64,000 nucleotides of DNA, from the NCBI GenBank assembly GCA_015501075.1, contig JADNYJ010000174.1:1-64000 (forward strand), in the 5' to 3' direction. Below are positions 35,280-48,301 of the stretch, piece after piece (positions within the stretch are counted from its first letter, which is position 1; each line of letters starts with the position of its first letter). A program made the translations under genes and the position numbers. The stretch comes from Gymnopilus junonius (taxonomy: Eukaryota; Basidiomycota; Agaricomycetes; Agaricales; Galerinaceae). The notes beneath the pieces were generated by a model. That model ran no database searches. It worked only from the letters and a program-made list of their open reading frames with translations, and was not told the origin of the DNA.

Positions 35280-35360
35280 GTCTCGATAGCTAAGTGGTAT
35301 AGCATGCGATTGCAGCACATCGTTATCGCAGGGTCCGGTGTTCGAACCACCGTCGGGACT
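35280..35360 (+). tRNA. tRNA-Cys (GCA) with short intron
   Basis: All arms fold: acceptor GTCTCGA with TCGGGAC (one G-T pair), D stem GCTA/TAGC, anticodon stem TGCGA/TCGCA, T arm CGGTG-TTCGAAC-CACCG, discriminator T. The anticodon-loop region is 16 nt, which fits a 7-nt loop plus a 9-nt intron after position 37, giving T33-GCA-G. The A box TAGCTAAGTGG and B box region GTTCGAACC are present, and a run of nine T (about 35370-35378) follows as a Pol III terminator. The Cys assignment depends on where the intron is placed. Confidence 0.75.
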
Positions 35361-35369
35361 TCTTAATCA

Positions 35370-35378
35370 AAATTTTTT
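35370..35378 (+). terminator. Pol III T-run terminator after tRNA-Cys
   Basis: A run of T residues starts about 10 nt downstream of the tRNA 3' end, as expected for RNA polymerase III termination. Confidence 0.6.
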
Positions 35379-35485
35379 TTGCATACTCTGCATACTCAGG
35401 AATCTCTTTTTCAACGGGATGGAACCGGTTCTAGTGGGTTTGTTGTTTACAATTGAAATTGACTTTAATTTTGAAATTCAAGACA

Positions 35486-35493
35486 GTGGTGAC
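35486..35493. repeat. Left 8-bp target-site duplication (GTGGTGAC)
   Basis: Exact copy of 36296-36303, abutting the left TIR. Confidence 0.75.
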
Positions 35494-36295
35494 GGCTCAC
35501 TTTCTATAGGTGTGGGCCCGCCTAATATTAAATTAAATTAAATAAATTAAATCGAAGAAGGGAGGGAAGAAATAAATAAATCACGCAGTGTCTATTTAGG
35601 TGAAGGTCATCTAGCATGCCGTGATTTGATGAAATCTGCCGGGGCCGAAAGCAGTCCATTTTTTCGAGGCGCGCTTCGCGCATTTAGGTACGAAATTGAT
35701 CTGGTCCTTGATTTGGGTAGGTCCGAGTAGCACATTATTTTTTCCTACCGCGCTTCGCGCGGCCCTCTCAATATGCATATGCACCAAGAACTGTGAATTG
35801 CATAGATGCCTTTCAAATACTCCAGGGTGGGAGGAGAACAGGGTGGATTTTTTATTTATCTACCTCAAATGACCAGGATTATTTATTTTTCTAGCGCGCT
35901 TCGCGCGCCCTCCCCATCCTCTTTAAATGTTGCCCAGATTAAAAATTTTATCTTATTTTTCAAGCTCTCCAGATGCCTTCCAATCTTCGAAAGAATGTAT
36001 GCAAAAGGGCCAGTTCATCACCTGACTGCGCTGACCTAATGAGTTTCCTTGTACAGTGGTGTTCATTGAGTGGCCTCCCGAGCTAAGGAAAAGGTCAGAT
36101 ATTCTAAAATTTACCCCATGTTCGGGAATCAGGCTCATCTCACTGATTTATGCTCTGGTTCCAGACTTTCGCGCCCCAGAACGTGTCGAAGTAGCCGCAT
36201 TATTTGGCCGAGTTACTTTGTTTGTACATGATTATATTTTCAAACTCAGTTATATCGTATTTGGCCCACACCTATAGAAAGTGAGCCAGTGAGCC
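35494..36295. mobile_element. Non-autonomous TIR element, 802 bp, with 8-bp target duplication
   Basis: The left end reads GGCTCACTTTCTATAGGTGT then GGGCC. The right end, reverse-complemented, reads GGCTCACT plus the same 25 bases, so the right terminus carries an extra terminal octamer. Flanks are exact GTGGTGAC duplications. The interior is AT-rich except for three near-identical palindromes around GCGCGCTTCGCGC (35669-35681, 35749-35760, 35894-35908). No transposase. An 8-bp duplication fits hAT, P or Zisupton-like elements, but the termini are not typical hAT, so I leave the superfamily open. It lies between the tRNA and the HIT gene. Confidence 0.75.
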
Positions 36296-36303
36296 GTGGT
36301 GAC
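36296..36303. repeat. Right 8-bp target-site duplication (GTGGTGAC)
   Basis: Exact copy of 35486-35493. Confidence 0.75.
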
Positions 36304-36424
36304 CCTGTAGCCTCGGAAAGTCACTAATTCCGGTCCGGAGAGGTATCGCAAGCCGAAGCCTGAAGTTGAACCCCATCGACCATATTAGATCTTCAGGAAT
36401 CCCTGTATCATCAGCACTTCACCT

Positions 36425-37143
36425 ATGGCAGCCAAGTATTTTTCTCCCTTTGACCCGGAGGATTAAAAGACGAAATCTTTTCAGATCTCTTGCGTCATGC
36501 CTGTTCTGCAAAATTATCAAGGGTATGTATGTCTCAATTATTGCGAGCGCAGACGCGTTCTCATGTACTGTTCTACAGGTGAGATCCCAAGCTATAAACT
36601 CATTGAAACCGAGAAATCGTCGGTGTCTAGTTCAAATACCTCATGGTGCATTTGATGTAATACCGTTCCGCAGCTTTGCCTTTGTCGATATCATGCCGCT
36701 CTCCAAGGGGCACTCTCTGGTAATCCCCAAGTGTATGTCTTCAGAGTCCGCGTTTGTCTGGAATGTTACTAACTGGTATTGTCCAGATCACGCCGAACAG
36801 ATACAGGAACTTCCGGATGAATACCTAGCTGACATCTTGCCCATTGCAAAAAAGATCGCTCTTGCCCAGGGCGCCTCGGACTACAACATCTTGCAAAACA
36901 ACGGCAAGCTTGCTCATCAGGTGCGTCGCAGTCTTATAGCAAGCAGTAGAAGTATCTAACGATATCTCCATATTTTATGGACAGGTAATCCCCCATGTGC
37001 ATTTTCATGTCATACCGAAGCCCAACGAGGAGGAAGGTTTGATCATTGGCTGGCCCGCGAAGCAATTGGATAAAGATGAACTGCCGAAGATCCACGAAGA
37101 GTTGAAGGCGAAGATAGATGCTGCATCCAGTTCTTCACTCTAG
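36425..37143 (+). CDS. HIT-family (HINT1/Hnt1-like) purine nucleotide hydrolase
   Basis: Hydrolyses AMP-lysine and related adenosine phosphoramidates. Exons 36425-36435, 36485-36522, 36579-36618, 36674-36732, 36787-36920 and 36985-37143 sum to 441 nt and 146 residues with no frame break. The 11-nt first exon gives MAAK, joined to SLASCLFCKIIKG; the rest reads GEIPSYKLIETEKSFAFVDI, MPLSKGHSLVIPK, HAEQIQELPDEYLADI, and the catalytic triad motif HVHFHVIP after LAHQ|V. The two cysteines in CLFC fit the zinc-binding variant of the family. The very short first exon makes this gene easy to mispredict. The start codon lies only 121 bp from the end of the adjacent TIR insertion's duplication. Confidence 0.93.
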
Positions 37144-37779
37144 GCTTCCTCGACACGACTTGTAATCGAAACGATTGAACGTATTGTTATATCGCCATAC
37201 AACGAAATTGAAGCGTCATGTCTGGCAGCTAAGTTCTAAATATGTATATGCAAAGGTCCTTGATGTGCAACAATATCCTTCAAGATTATCCTATCTGGCC
37301 CAGGATTCGAATCACCGATGGATTACAGACTCGGATGTGTCGATTGACTTGCTTCCTTCACTGTACAATAGATCTGGCCAACGACCTGCCGACCAACCGA
37401 TTCATCACCCTATCTACATATCAAAGGCCCTGCTTGTTATACAACTGTAGGGCATGCAGCCCCAGCCCACCCAACACAATTCCAGCACTTTTTTTGCTAG
37501 CTGCGAATGCTTTCTATAAAGCTCCGCGGAACTCCCCATAGTGACCGGCGGATATCATTGGGATCAGAAACTGTGCAGCTATAATCATGTATACAGTGTG
37601 AGTCTGGAAGTCGAACGTAAGCTTCGACGTTAAACTGACAGCCTTAAGTTATGTGTGCGGTGGGTCGGGATTGATTACGTAATATCACCAGAACCTTCTT
37701 TGAGGGCCTGCCTTTTGAAGTGATTCAGCAATGCACATTATTCCTCTGCTCAGTCTTCACCTCCCTCAGTGCTTCTGCA
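37144..37779. other. Intergenic; presumed RPAP1 promoter
   Basis: 636 bp between the HIT stop and the RPAP1 start. Overlapping 90-100 codon frames at 37175-37541 have no domain. Confidence 0.4.
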
Positions 37780-40700
37780 ATGGCACAACCTCCTTCAATC
37801 ATTGGCCACATCGTTGAGCGGAAGCCAAAATCGCCGTTCACTTCACCAAAGGCTTCGTTTTCTGGCAAAACTGGTTTTCCAGAAGTTGCGCACAGATCCA
37901 CGAGTGCATTTAGCCGGCATCGCGAGGAACGAAAGAAATTTGGGGCGGAAAGGCCTAAAGAAGTACCTGCTGTCTTGCCTACAAGTCGCGCTTTCTCGGC
38001 GCCACCAAATGATGACTGGCGAGACCAAATAAGCATGGAGAATGCTCAAAGGGTGGCGTCGATGACTGAAGAGGAAAGAGAGGAAGCAAGGCGCGAAGCT
38101 GTTGAGAGGTTTGGTCCCAATGTTGGCGACATATTGAAGCGTGCACGTTTGGCAAGGGCAAAGCACCAGCAGGAGAACATTCCGCCGGGAGACGAAAGCA
38201 CTCCCGTCCAAGGTTATTATCTCCGGTTTTACCATCCACTTCCATCTCATAACAGTCTTTCAGCTCCGAAGCCTATGGCATTTGAAGAGAAAAGACGCTT
38301 AGAAAGAGGTCAGGATTATCTACCTTTATATACTCCAGCAACTTTCTGACTTGGGAATAGCGCGCTCACCATTTTCACCTCCGCCTACTGAACCTGAAAA
38401 CGAGGATTGGCGTGAACAAATGAGCAAGGAAAACGCGGAACGTGTGGCAGCCATGACCGATGAGGAGAGAGAAGAAGCAAGGCGGCAGATCGTTGAAAGA
38501 TTTGGGGCTAATGTTGGCGACATTTTGAGGCGTGCATCCATGGCTAGAACGAAACAGCAGCAAGAACAGTCCCCTCCGGGACATGATGTACTCATGGAAG
38601 TCGTCAACCCTGTTGAAGGTAATTCATGCTCGAGGTATCTTTGGTCGGTGCACCTTGCTCATTTTATTTTGCAGTGCCTGTCCCAGTGACCTCGGAGGAG
38701 AGGAAACCTATAGAGAGAGGTTGGTTGGCTTAGCTTGAACCCAATCACAATCATTGATCGATGTTTTAGCGCGTTCCCCACCCCCATCTTCGTTGGCGAG
38801 CCCAATGAGCACTCGTCCTTCCAGCCGTGCAGATCGACAGCTGCGTTTCGCAGAGCTTGAACCCGAAGATGTACATGTCTACGAATCAGCCCCTCCCTCA
38901 CCCAGGCGCCGAGCGTTTGCTCTGCCGCCACCGGATCCCAACTCAAGTAGCGGGGCTACCTCCCTGGGCAAGTGGAAAGGCAAGATGACTTCTCCTAGTA
39001 ATGTAGTCAACCTTTCGGACGCGGCCCTTGAGACCCGTGTGCCAGGAGCGGAGGAACCAGAGGAAGGATCTGCAGAGTATATCAGGCGAAAATTCTTTCC
39101 ATTTGCCCCCAAGGATGACCCAAATTTGGCTTGGATGGACCCTCAGTCTGTACCTCCAGCGGATTCAGCCTCGTCATCTCTGCGCTTTGACCTCCATGGC
39201 AATCCTATTCCGCCATCGGAATCTTTGAGTCTTCCAACCCACCTTGGGCTCCATCATCACGCTGAAGGTACTCATGCAGGTTACACTCTTGATGACATCT
39301 TCCTTCTATCAAGGTCCACAGTTCCAGCTCAGAGAGCGACCATGCTTGGTGTATTGGCCCGAATAGCTCGTCGTCTAGGAGGACTCCAGGGGGGCCAAGT
39401 CAATGGCGTTGAAGAGTTAATTGGTCAAGTAGATGAACTGAGGAAGCGTATTCTCGCTGCAGGGGTTGAGGCCATGTCGTCCAGAGGCAATGTTGGGTTG
39501 CGCGCTGTAGAGGTCGTCTGGGAGTGTATTGTTGGGTGGAATCCGGAGGTCCTTGACCTTGAGGGATTAGAATTAGATTCTCCTTCGGAATCAATCGTGA
39601 ACACATTGCCTTTGGAATTTTTCTTACCGCAAGTCACGACATTACTCTCTCAAGGCGGCATTCCCTCGGAAACTGCGACTCAACTTCTCTCCGTCATACA
39701 TCGTCTTGCTCAGCAAAGCAACTCTATTGCGACCAGCATTGTTTCTACACCGAAGTTGCTCCCGACGGTCCTCCAGGTCTTCTTGTTGACCCCTGTCGGC
39801 CAACCAGAATCTCCTCTGCCGGATCCACTTGCACTACAATTCTTCTGCACATTGACGCTTTCTTCAAGGTCGAACGCGCAAGAGATTGAGAAACTCGCTG
39901 ATTCGCTCTTACGCTTCGTTGTGTACTCCTCTTTCGATTCACCATATCCGCCTGCTCTCGCCATCACCCTTTTAACGTCTACGTTGGCTTTGTACCGTGC
40001 TCTCGCCTCTTACGGGCTTTATTGCCATGTGGCAGGTGCGGCAGTTGAACAACTGTCCCACATTGAGCAATTCGTAATCTCAGAGGCTTGCACCTCTAAC
40101 GCCCTCACAGTAGCCTGGGCGAATCTGGTTGAGACTTGGATGGTCTGTGCTACCGATCCTCATCAAACAACACCTCCACATGATATAAAGTGGAGTCAAG
40201 TGGTCGGTTGGAACTGGAATACAGGAATTTTAGAACTTCAAGACCGCCTGGAAGCAAAGGAAAGGGACTGGACAGTGTGGAGAGCTTCTTGGCAAGCTCA
40301 GGCCGCGTGGCTAGAGGGCTGCAAAGTCAATTCGATCAAGGGAGGTGAATCTGAGCGAATTGAATTCATTGAATCTATTAAAGATGGATTCGAGAATGGG
40401 CGGCAACGCGACATTGTCACCGCTGCTCTAGACAAGCTGCAGAAGGACCTTGGCAATTACCGCGGGGGGATATGTCACAATTAAAGAAAATTGCAAGTTG
40501 CCTTGGAGTTTTGGCCTCTCTCATACGCCTTTGGGCTGGCTTGTGTGCCTCCTCATTGGGAAGGTCCTCCAAGTGCCCCACCTTTCATGCTACCATACGA
40601 TCAGCTTTCGGGCCTGGCGCGTATTCTGCTCGATCATGACCTTTGGTCTTTGTTAGCCTCGCGATCATTACTTCCACCCCTTACTGCCGAGAGATTTCCC

Positions 40701-41957
40701 AGTTCCTTGCCTTTTATCTTCTACTTTCTAGGAGGTTGCCTGGCACTACTCAAAGCTTATGGTTAGCTCAAAGTTTTGCTATCCTGCTGAGGCTGATTCC
40801 GGGAGACGAAGATTACGCTCAATCATTGGTCAAGGAAATGACAACACTATTGTCGCAAACATGGGCATCAAGCAATAACATTCAAGTATCACCTTTGATT
40901 TGGGAACGAGGAGGTTTGGTCATTTTGGAGCCTTTCCTACTGAACACGATACGTCCATTGGAGGATGTGTACATTGGGCCGCTGACGACAACGTCATCAT
41001 CTATCAAGAATTCCACCACGCAAAGACTTTCAGCACTAGGTTCGCTTGATAAGCTCGGCCTTCCATTGCACCGCGATTGGACGTTTATGCCTTTAGACCA
41101 CCTACTCCGTTCGGGTGATTCGGCTGTGTTCAAATCTTTACCCGTTGGATGGGACTCTTCAGAGTTGGAAGTGACGCGTTCCTCTTTATTCTTGACGAAA
41201 ATCGTGCAAGAAGCTCTCCTCAACTTCTCCGTAACTCCCTTTGTGCTGACCGTGAAGAGGCTATATTTGGTTGTATGAAAGTATTTATGCTTGAAAATGG
41301 TCAACCTCAGAACGATTCAGCTGAAGAAATTTTCCGTGACGGTGTTGTTGGACGATTAATGGAGGAGATTCTGCGTCCGTACGTTGCAGGTTCGCCGGAT
41401 TCCCGTTTACTTGCGTCGGCCAGCCAGGAAGATCTTGAGAAGGTGGCCTCTAAATTTTTGGGGCCATCAGTACCTTTCTTCCAGTGGTATACGGACTTCG
41501 TCGCTCTTTACGATGCGATTTCTTTCTCTCATTCATTGTTCGCCTCCTCCTTATTCCTCCTACTTCGATGAGGTACCCCATCGATTACAGGAAGCATCTA
41601 TGGTCCGACTTCAATCATGTCGTGAAGACCATCCGTATATCCCCCGAACACGTTCTGTCATCCGATATCCGTGAATACTTCTATCCAATTGAAACGGATC
41701 CCCAAGTCATCGCCTCATATCTTGCTCTCTTCTGAAGGATAATGTACAAGAATTCATGAGGCTGGTGGCCCTGCATCATATTGCGTCAAATATCTGGCAA
41801 GACTTGCGAGGCGACGTGGCGGCAATGATGATAGAGCTAGTGCACTACTGAAAGCTGTTGTTGGTCAAGGCAGCATCAGTGTTTTACGGGAAATTGTGCG
41901 TATCGTCAGACGCAAGAAGGATCGGTCTTCTTCCGCCTGAGTGTTTTGGAACTTTGA
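37780..41957 (+). CDS. RPAP1, RNA polymerase II-associated protein 1, with duplicated N-terminal domain
   Basis: Needed for assembly and nuclear import of RNA polymerase II (yeast Rba50 family). Start MAQPPSIIGHIVERKP at 37780. An RPAP1_N-type block (DDWRDQISMENAQRVASM, VERFGPNVGDILKRA) is followed by a second copy at about 38400-38620 (EDWREQMSKENAERVAAM, VERFGANVGDILRRA). The RPAP1_C motif LRFDLHGNPI is at 39180, then a long helical region: LSQGGIPSETATQLL, SYGLYCHVAGAA, HWEGPPSAPPFMLP, SAEEIFRDGVVGRLMEEIL, HHIASNIWQDL. Four short introns lie in the repeated N-terminal part; 38754-40484 is one long open exon. After 40464-40469 (a run of six G) the frame changes repeatedly (near 40765, 41265, 41560 and later), so the stop is approximate. 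Confidence 0.88.
38007..38755 (+). repeat. Intron-inclusive tandem duplication within RPAP1
   Basis: Two consecutive units of about 380 bp. Each encodes (D/E)DWR...PPG, an intron after a V-Q/V-E end, a short exon ending ERG, a second intron, and then ARSP. Unit 1 ends KRRLERG|ARSPFSPPP and unit 2 ends RKPIERG|ARSPPPSSL, so both intron positions are duplicated with the protein. Confidence 0.75.
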
Positions 41958-42199
41958 ATGATGTCAGAACGTCGAGAATGGATTGTATTGTCTGCTGGGG
42001 TGGTGAGACCATGGCCGCGAGGCTTCGAGGATTGTTGAATTGAGTAGCCATACTTCTGCCTAATAATTTTAGACATATTCTACGGTTTTCTAGCGTCAAT
42101 CAGTTGCCCTCAAGTTTCAAGGTATTTAATAGTTGACTATCCGAATTTTGCTACTTCTGGGAACATTGGACATTGTAAACAAGTTCTACGAAAGTGATC

Positions 42200-43010
42200 A
42201 AGTAGGAAGTGAGTAACTACTAATGTATGATCGAGAACTTTTCCCTTGTTGACATTGGTTACTCCATCGAAATTTGACGCATCTCTTAAACCAGGAATGA
42301 TCTTCCTTCGATAAGTCGGATGTCCTGCATATGAAGTCGAGAATTCGGTTGAAGACGTGCCCTCCTGAACAAACTTGTTCCATGGAGACTACCTGGTATA
42401 TGACAGCATCGTTATATAAACCCATTCAAACAGGCTACCGGTATCGCTTTCATTATCTTTATCATCATGACGGTCGATGACTTTACTAACGTCTCCGCGT
42501 CTCTGTTTCTGAATGAAAACAAGATTCCGATCGAAAAGGGTCGGTAAGCCCCCATGTTAGAAATTGAAAGAGTGTTGATGCTCAGAAGCTTAACTTGACG
42601 TCCCCACAAAAAAGAACGTGAAGCCTTCCAGGCGAGAGAAGTCAGCAAAGGGAAGTCAAATTCCTTGCTCTCTGCGTTTTGATGTATTTCAGGCGGGGGA
42701 GTGCAACACTCATCGCTAGTACGGCACTGCAGCTTGAGAATGCGGAGATATGGTGCGTGTCCACAGAAGTATTGAGATAAGTATGGCAAATATGAACTGT
42801 ATCGAGTGTTGAGGACAAAAGATCGGCACTTCAGCACCAAGGGAGCCTGGGCCACCATCACCTCGTCGACCGACGACGCGAGACTTTTCTTCTATCTTGT
42901 CAACTCCGTGAAGACACTGCCTTGCGCAAGCCTTGCGACGACAATATCCAAGGCAGCTCTTGCAGCATACCTCCGTGTCCGTGAATCGAGCCCAGTATTA
43001 TCTTTATCCA
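42200..43010 (-). pseudogene. Possible F-box/LRR-like gene remnant
   Basis: The best open stretch is 42412-42861 on the minus strand (149 codons). It contains HAPYLRILKLQC, FDFPLLTSLAWKAS and LLSINTLSI, the rhythm of degenerate leucine-rich repeats seen in the many mushroom F-box proteins. Upstream, YAARAALDIVVARLAQG reads in another frame with a stop between. No F-box was found and no clean start. It may be a decayed family member or a chance frame. Confidence 0.25.
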
Positions 43011-43392
43011 GTCAATCTCAACTGGTGCGTCAAAACCAAAGACAAAAATGTCAGTCTGCTCCTCCTACATGTTAGGAGTTTGTTCAATGGTTGGAGAGAA
43101 ACTCGATTCATAACGATCACGTGAATCCCTGCTGTCTGACGATCCATTCTAAGAAAGCTGCAGAAAAGACCGTATAGGTTCATGCTATTGGTTAAGAGCG
43201 TTGTCATCAGACTGCCTGCGAGCAAGTCTTGCCATCGATGTCGCAATTTCGTTTTGTATGTAATCATGAGTAAGGCTTGCCTTTATATTTGATCGAATAT
43301 CAACATATCAGATTGTAGATTGCCCTCTGCTATTTACAAGCACTCTCAGCAATCGATTTCTGCAGCCTTGTCCAGGGTCGCGGCTATCGTAA

Positions 43393-45173
<1,781 letters not shown>

Positions 45174-46632
45174 GAGATAAGTACGTTGAACCTGCCCTCC
45201 TCTGTGCGCAAAGTTTCTAATTGTTTGGCAGCTTATAACTAAATCAATAACGAAATACGACACCGTCCATTTCTCTATGATTGCGAGCGATCAAACTCAC
45301 CCTGCAAGTTATCAAACCGATTTAAACAACACTTATATCATATAATCCAGAAGCCTGGATCCCAGCACACGTCCTGAGCCCTCTTAAACTTTGTGAAATT
45401 TCGCATGAGGATCGACAGTTTTTCTCAGATCTGGATTGAGTGCGTTGCTGGCACAGCGCTGTGTGTAAAGTGATGGCGGCAGTACTCTCCGTTGGATAGA
45501 AGAAACTTTTGGCACCTCCTTCTCCGACACCAAACTGATTGATGAAGGCCTTTCTCTGATATAGATGACAGATTGATTAAACCTAAAGCGAGGGCGCGCC
45601 TGCATTGGCACTGTGCCAATCTCATACGTCCAAGTGGTGTCCAAGTGGAGTGGTTGCATTTTTTCTGTCAAACGATAAGACTCAACTCTTACCACTAATT
45701 TGATTATCAACTGCAGTCCATGGGGACCTTTATCTCTGGTGTCTGATGCCTTGCGCTCCTCTCTTGTTCACTCATTGCCACCCATTCGCCTCCAGAGTCG
45801 AATTCGACAGATGGTTGAAATCAGGTGCTCAGTGCCCAGTGCGCAATCGCAAAGGCACCCCTTCCTCACTTATGCACAGATTTTCTTAAGTGATATCAAA
45901 TATACGTGTAATGGCACTCCTGCCCACAAGACGCTTCGTCTTCTCAAGGCAATCATTCAGTTATTAGTCTGCCACAGGTGGTCGCAAGTAGGTATTTTGT
46001 TTGATCGTTCTCCCAGTCCATATGCTTAAGAATACTTCTTAAGGCTTATTTTTATTTTACCGTTACACCCGTGCTACCCCTTGTCGTACCGGCGGAGCTT
46101 GAGGACAGCCTGCTTCATGGCATGAGAGACACCAGAGACGTGGTCTATTCCAGTGCCTTCGTTCGATTTCATTGAATGCACAAGAATGGAGTCCACCTCG
46201 GAAGCGGATTGACTTCCAAGGCAACAAGCAGTACAAGATGACAGGGCCCCTGGTTTGTTGATTTATTCTCAGGCGTCTAAATAAAAATGTAAGTAGACGG
46301 TTCCTTATATAAATTGTATTCTATGTGTGAAAGGTGAAGACCTCAACTTTTTGGCAATGAAAGCGAACTAATATTTTCTTCACGATAGATTTTCAGGCGT
46401 TACTTATATTTCATTTTGTGTGGCGCACTTGAACATCTCTGCGTTCAGGGTCGCGGTATGGACTTTGACGCTGAAATATCAAGTGCACATATGGATGTCC
46501 ATCGTCACCAACGTTCCATCAATCTGGATTAGAGCCTGTCTTAGTCTCTTTTCGTTTCCCGCTGGTGTGCAGACAGAAATAGATGGCTACTATTACGCGG
46601 GGCACACGCGCAGTGCCTCGTTGTGCCCATGT
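45174..46632. other. Intergenic; no gene recognised
   Basis: About 1.5 kb. A coding-like fragment near 46065-46165 (PAELEDSLLHGMRDTRDVVY) ends at a stop and matches nothing I know. Other frames lack domains. Confidence 0.35.
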
Positions 46633-47174
46633 ATACTGTTGCATTTCATTCAATTCACCACCCCCTGTGACCTGTGACCTGCCCGGTGAAATGCCAGGTT
46701 CACCAGGTGGGCTTGGGACCTGTGACCTACCTAAAATTTCACCGGTCTTACAGAGTTGTTGTGGTGGACTGGTAGTATGTGTCAAAGTAGTTCAATGACT
46801 GCTCTAGGCAGTGGGTTCGATTCTCACCTGATGTGTTCTTTTTCGACTACTTACGTAGCAATCATCTGTCCGATTTTGGTAGCATGATATCAAACCCAGT
46901 TATGAAGACTCGGACATTGACCTCTAAGCCACAAAATACTTAGTTTAACTAATTACAGTCTCACAACTTTTATTTCTAGTAATTTAAAAATGCCAGAGTG
47001 GCAGTTCACCAGTTCTGGGGTGATTTTTGCGATTTTAAGCGCAAAAATGACCAAATTTATGGCCATCAAATGGTTTCGCCACTCAGCCTTGTGACCATGG
47101 ACAACTGTGACATTTCACCGATTTTGGAGGGCCTGTGACCCGTGACCAGTGAATTGAACGAAATGCAACAGTAT
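46633..47174. mobile_element. Inverted-repeat element, 542 bp, with tRNA-like internal sequence
   Basis: The left end ATACTGTTGCATTTCATTCA and the right end reverse-complemented (ATACTGTTGCATTTCGTTCA) match over about 25 bp, continuing ATTCAC. Direct repeats of GACCTGTGACCT lie inside each end. No clear target duplication is visible, so the borders are uncertain. Near 46765-46825 the sequence contains GGTGGACTGGTAG and GGGTTCGATTCTCACC, resembling Pol III A and B boxes, followed by a T run. Confidence 0.5.
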
Positions 47175-47312
47175 CACATCATGGAGTATCTGCCTAGCAG
47201 TGTCAGACCTTCTTTCAATTAACCTTGGTCAGATGATACTATCTCAAGCTCTTTGAGTTTGCCTTGAGCTGTCTTCAAACAGCAATAATCTTGGTTTCCG
47301 TGCATCAGTCCT

Positions 47313-47315
47313 TGA
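47313..47315. repeat. Left 3-bp target duplication (TGA) of the CACTA-like element
   Basis: TGA precedes the CACTG terminus at 47316 and recurs after CAGTG at 53543-53545. Three bases alone are weak, but they coincide with exact TIR ends. Confidence 0.55.
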
Positions 47316-47794
47316 CACTGCTGGCAACAGGTTATTTAAGTAGACTAAAAATGATTAAAAAATAAATTAAACATGTTTACATGTTTTTGACCATTTTTCG
47401 AGTTCTTGAATCTATTAAAAATGATATATTTTAATTCTGAAAAAATATAATACAGATTCTACCTGTATTATAAAGTTCTTAGCCCACAGAATCTAAAGTT
47501 TACATCGTGTTTTTGTATAGACAAAAGCTTTTGTTAAATTTCACATTCACAATTTCTTTTGTTGTCTTGTAAATGATAAATTTAGCAAGAATTTTTATAA
47601 GTTTAAAGGGACTTTATTCAAATCCAGTGGTCGCACTGGGCAGCGAGGTGTGAACGCAAAGCGTGCAGCCTATCCATCACATGCCAGCAGTGACGCGCCT
47701 TCCTGGTTTCTGGCTCAGGCTGAAACCATCTCCTTTTCTCCTTTCCTCAGCCTGTGTCTCCCAGACACATCTCAAGGATGACAGGCAAGCTCAT

Positions 47795-47802
47795 CTCACC
47801 TT
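47795..47802. repeat. Left 8-bp target duplication (CTCACCTT)
   Basis: Exact copy of 48213-48220. The intact A2 repeat carries a single CTCACCTT at the same place, an in-window empty-site control. Confidence 0.9.
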
Positions 47803-48212
47803 TAGGGCTGCGCACCGTACTGTACCATAATTACCCCCCATATAAAAAATTGATCCTGGATCCTTGCAACCAAAATTCCTGATTTGGCCGCCATATTTTC
47901 AAATTTGGTCAATGACCACGTGCTCTTTGGACCCAAAGTTGCTGAATGGCAAAGGACTGGGAATTTGTGCCAAAATAAGACCGGCTTTCCAAAAGTTTAC
48001 CCATATTTGTTACCCTGTAAAGCCACCCGTAAGGACGAACCGTATTTTGCATCCCTCACCTCATCAAATCACATTTGCTCCCAAATTTTTTCAAGGCCAA
48101 ATGGGGCATTTTGGGAGAGTCTCCAAGGCCATTTTTCATGAGCTGAAACCGTTTTGAGCTCTTGCAAATTGCTCATTTCGAAAAACACCCATAAATACGG
48201 TGCGCAGCCCTA
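47803..48212. mobile_element. hAT-type MITE nested in the Ngaro A1 repeat, 410 bp
   Basis: Perfect 17-bp TIRs: TAGGGCTGCGCACCGTA at the left and its reverse complement at the right. It is flanked by CTCACCTT duplications. The TAGGG start and 8-bp duplication fit hAT. The interior has no transposase; open frames at 47864-48157 are not recognisable. Confidence 0.9.
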
Positions 48213-48220
48213 CTCACCTT
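48213..48220. repeat. Right 8-bp target duplication (CTCACCTT)
   Basis: Exact copy of 47795-47802. Confidence 0.9.
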
Positions 48221-48301
48221 TGCTTTCTGCACTCACTCCTCGCTGCTCCCACTGTAGGAACTTTTCTGCAGGTATCTTATCTACATCACTATGTTCAAAT
48301 T

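Larger units (their letters stand above)
47597..48271 (+). repeat. A1 split direct repeat of the Ngaro-type element (interrupted)
   Basis: Matches A2 (52901-53157) from ATAAGTTTAAAGGGACTTTA to CTTTTCTGCAG, at an estimated 90% or better. It is interrupted by a 410-bp MITE plus 8-bp duplication; removing both leaves 257 bp, exactly the length of A2. Confidence 0.85.

Noticed and set aside
46759..46850. tRNA gene call at the A/B-box-like sequence
   Set aside because: The T arm pairs, but no acceptor stem pairs with the bases after it and the anticodon arm is irregular.
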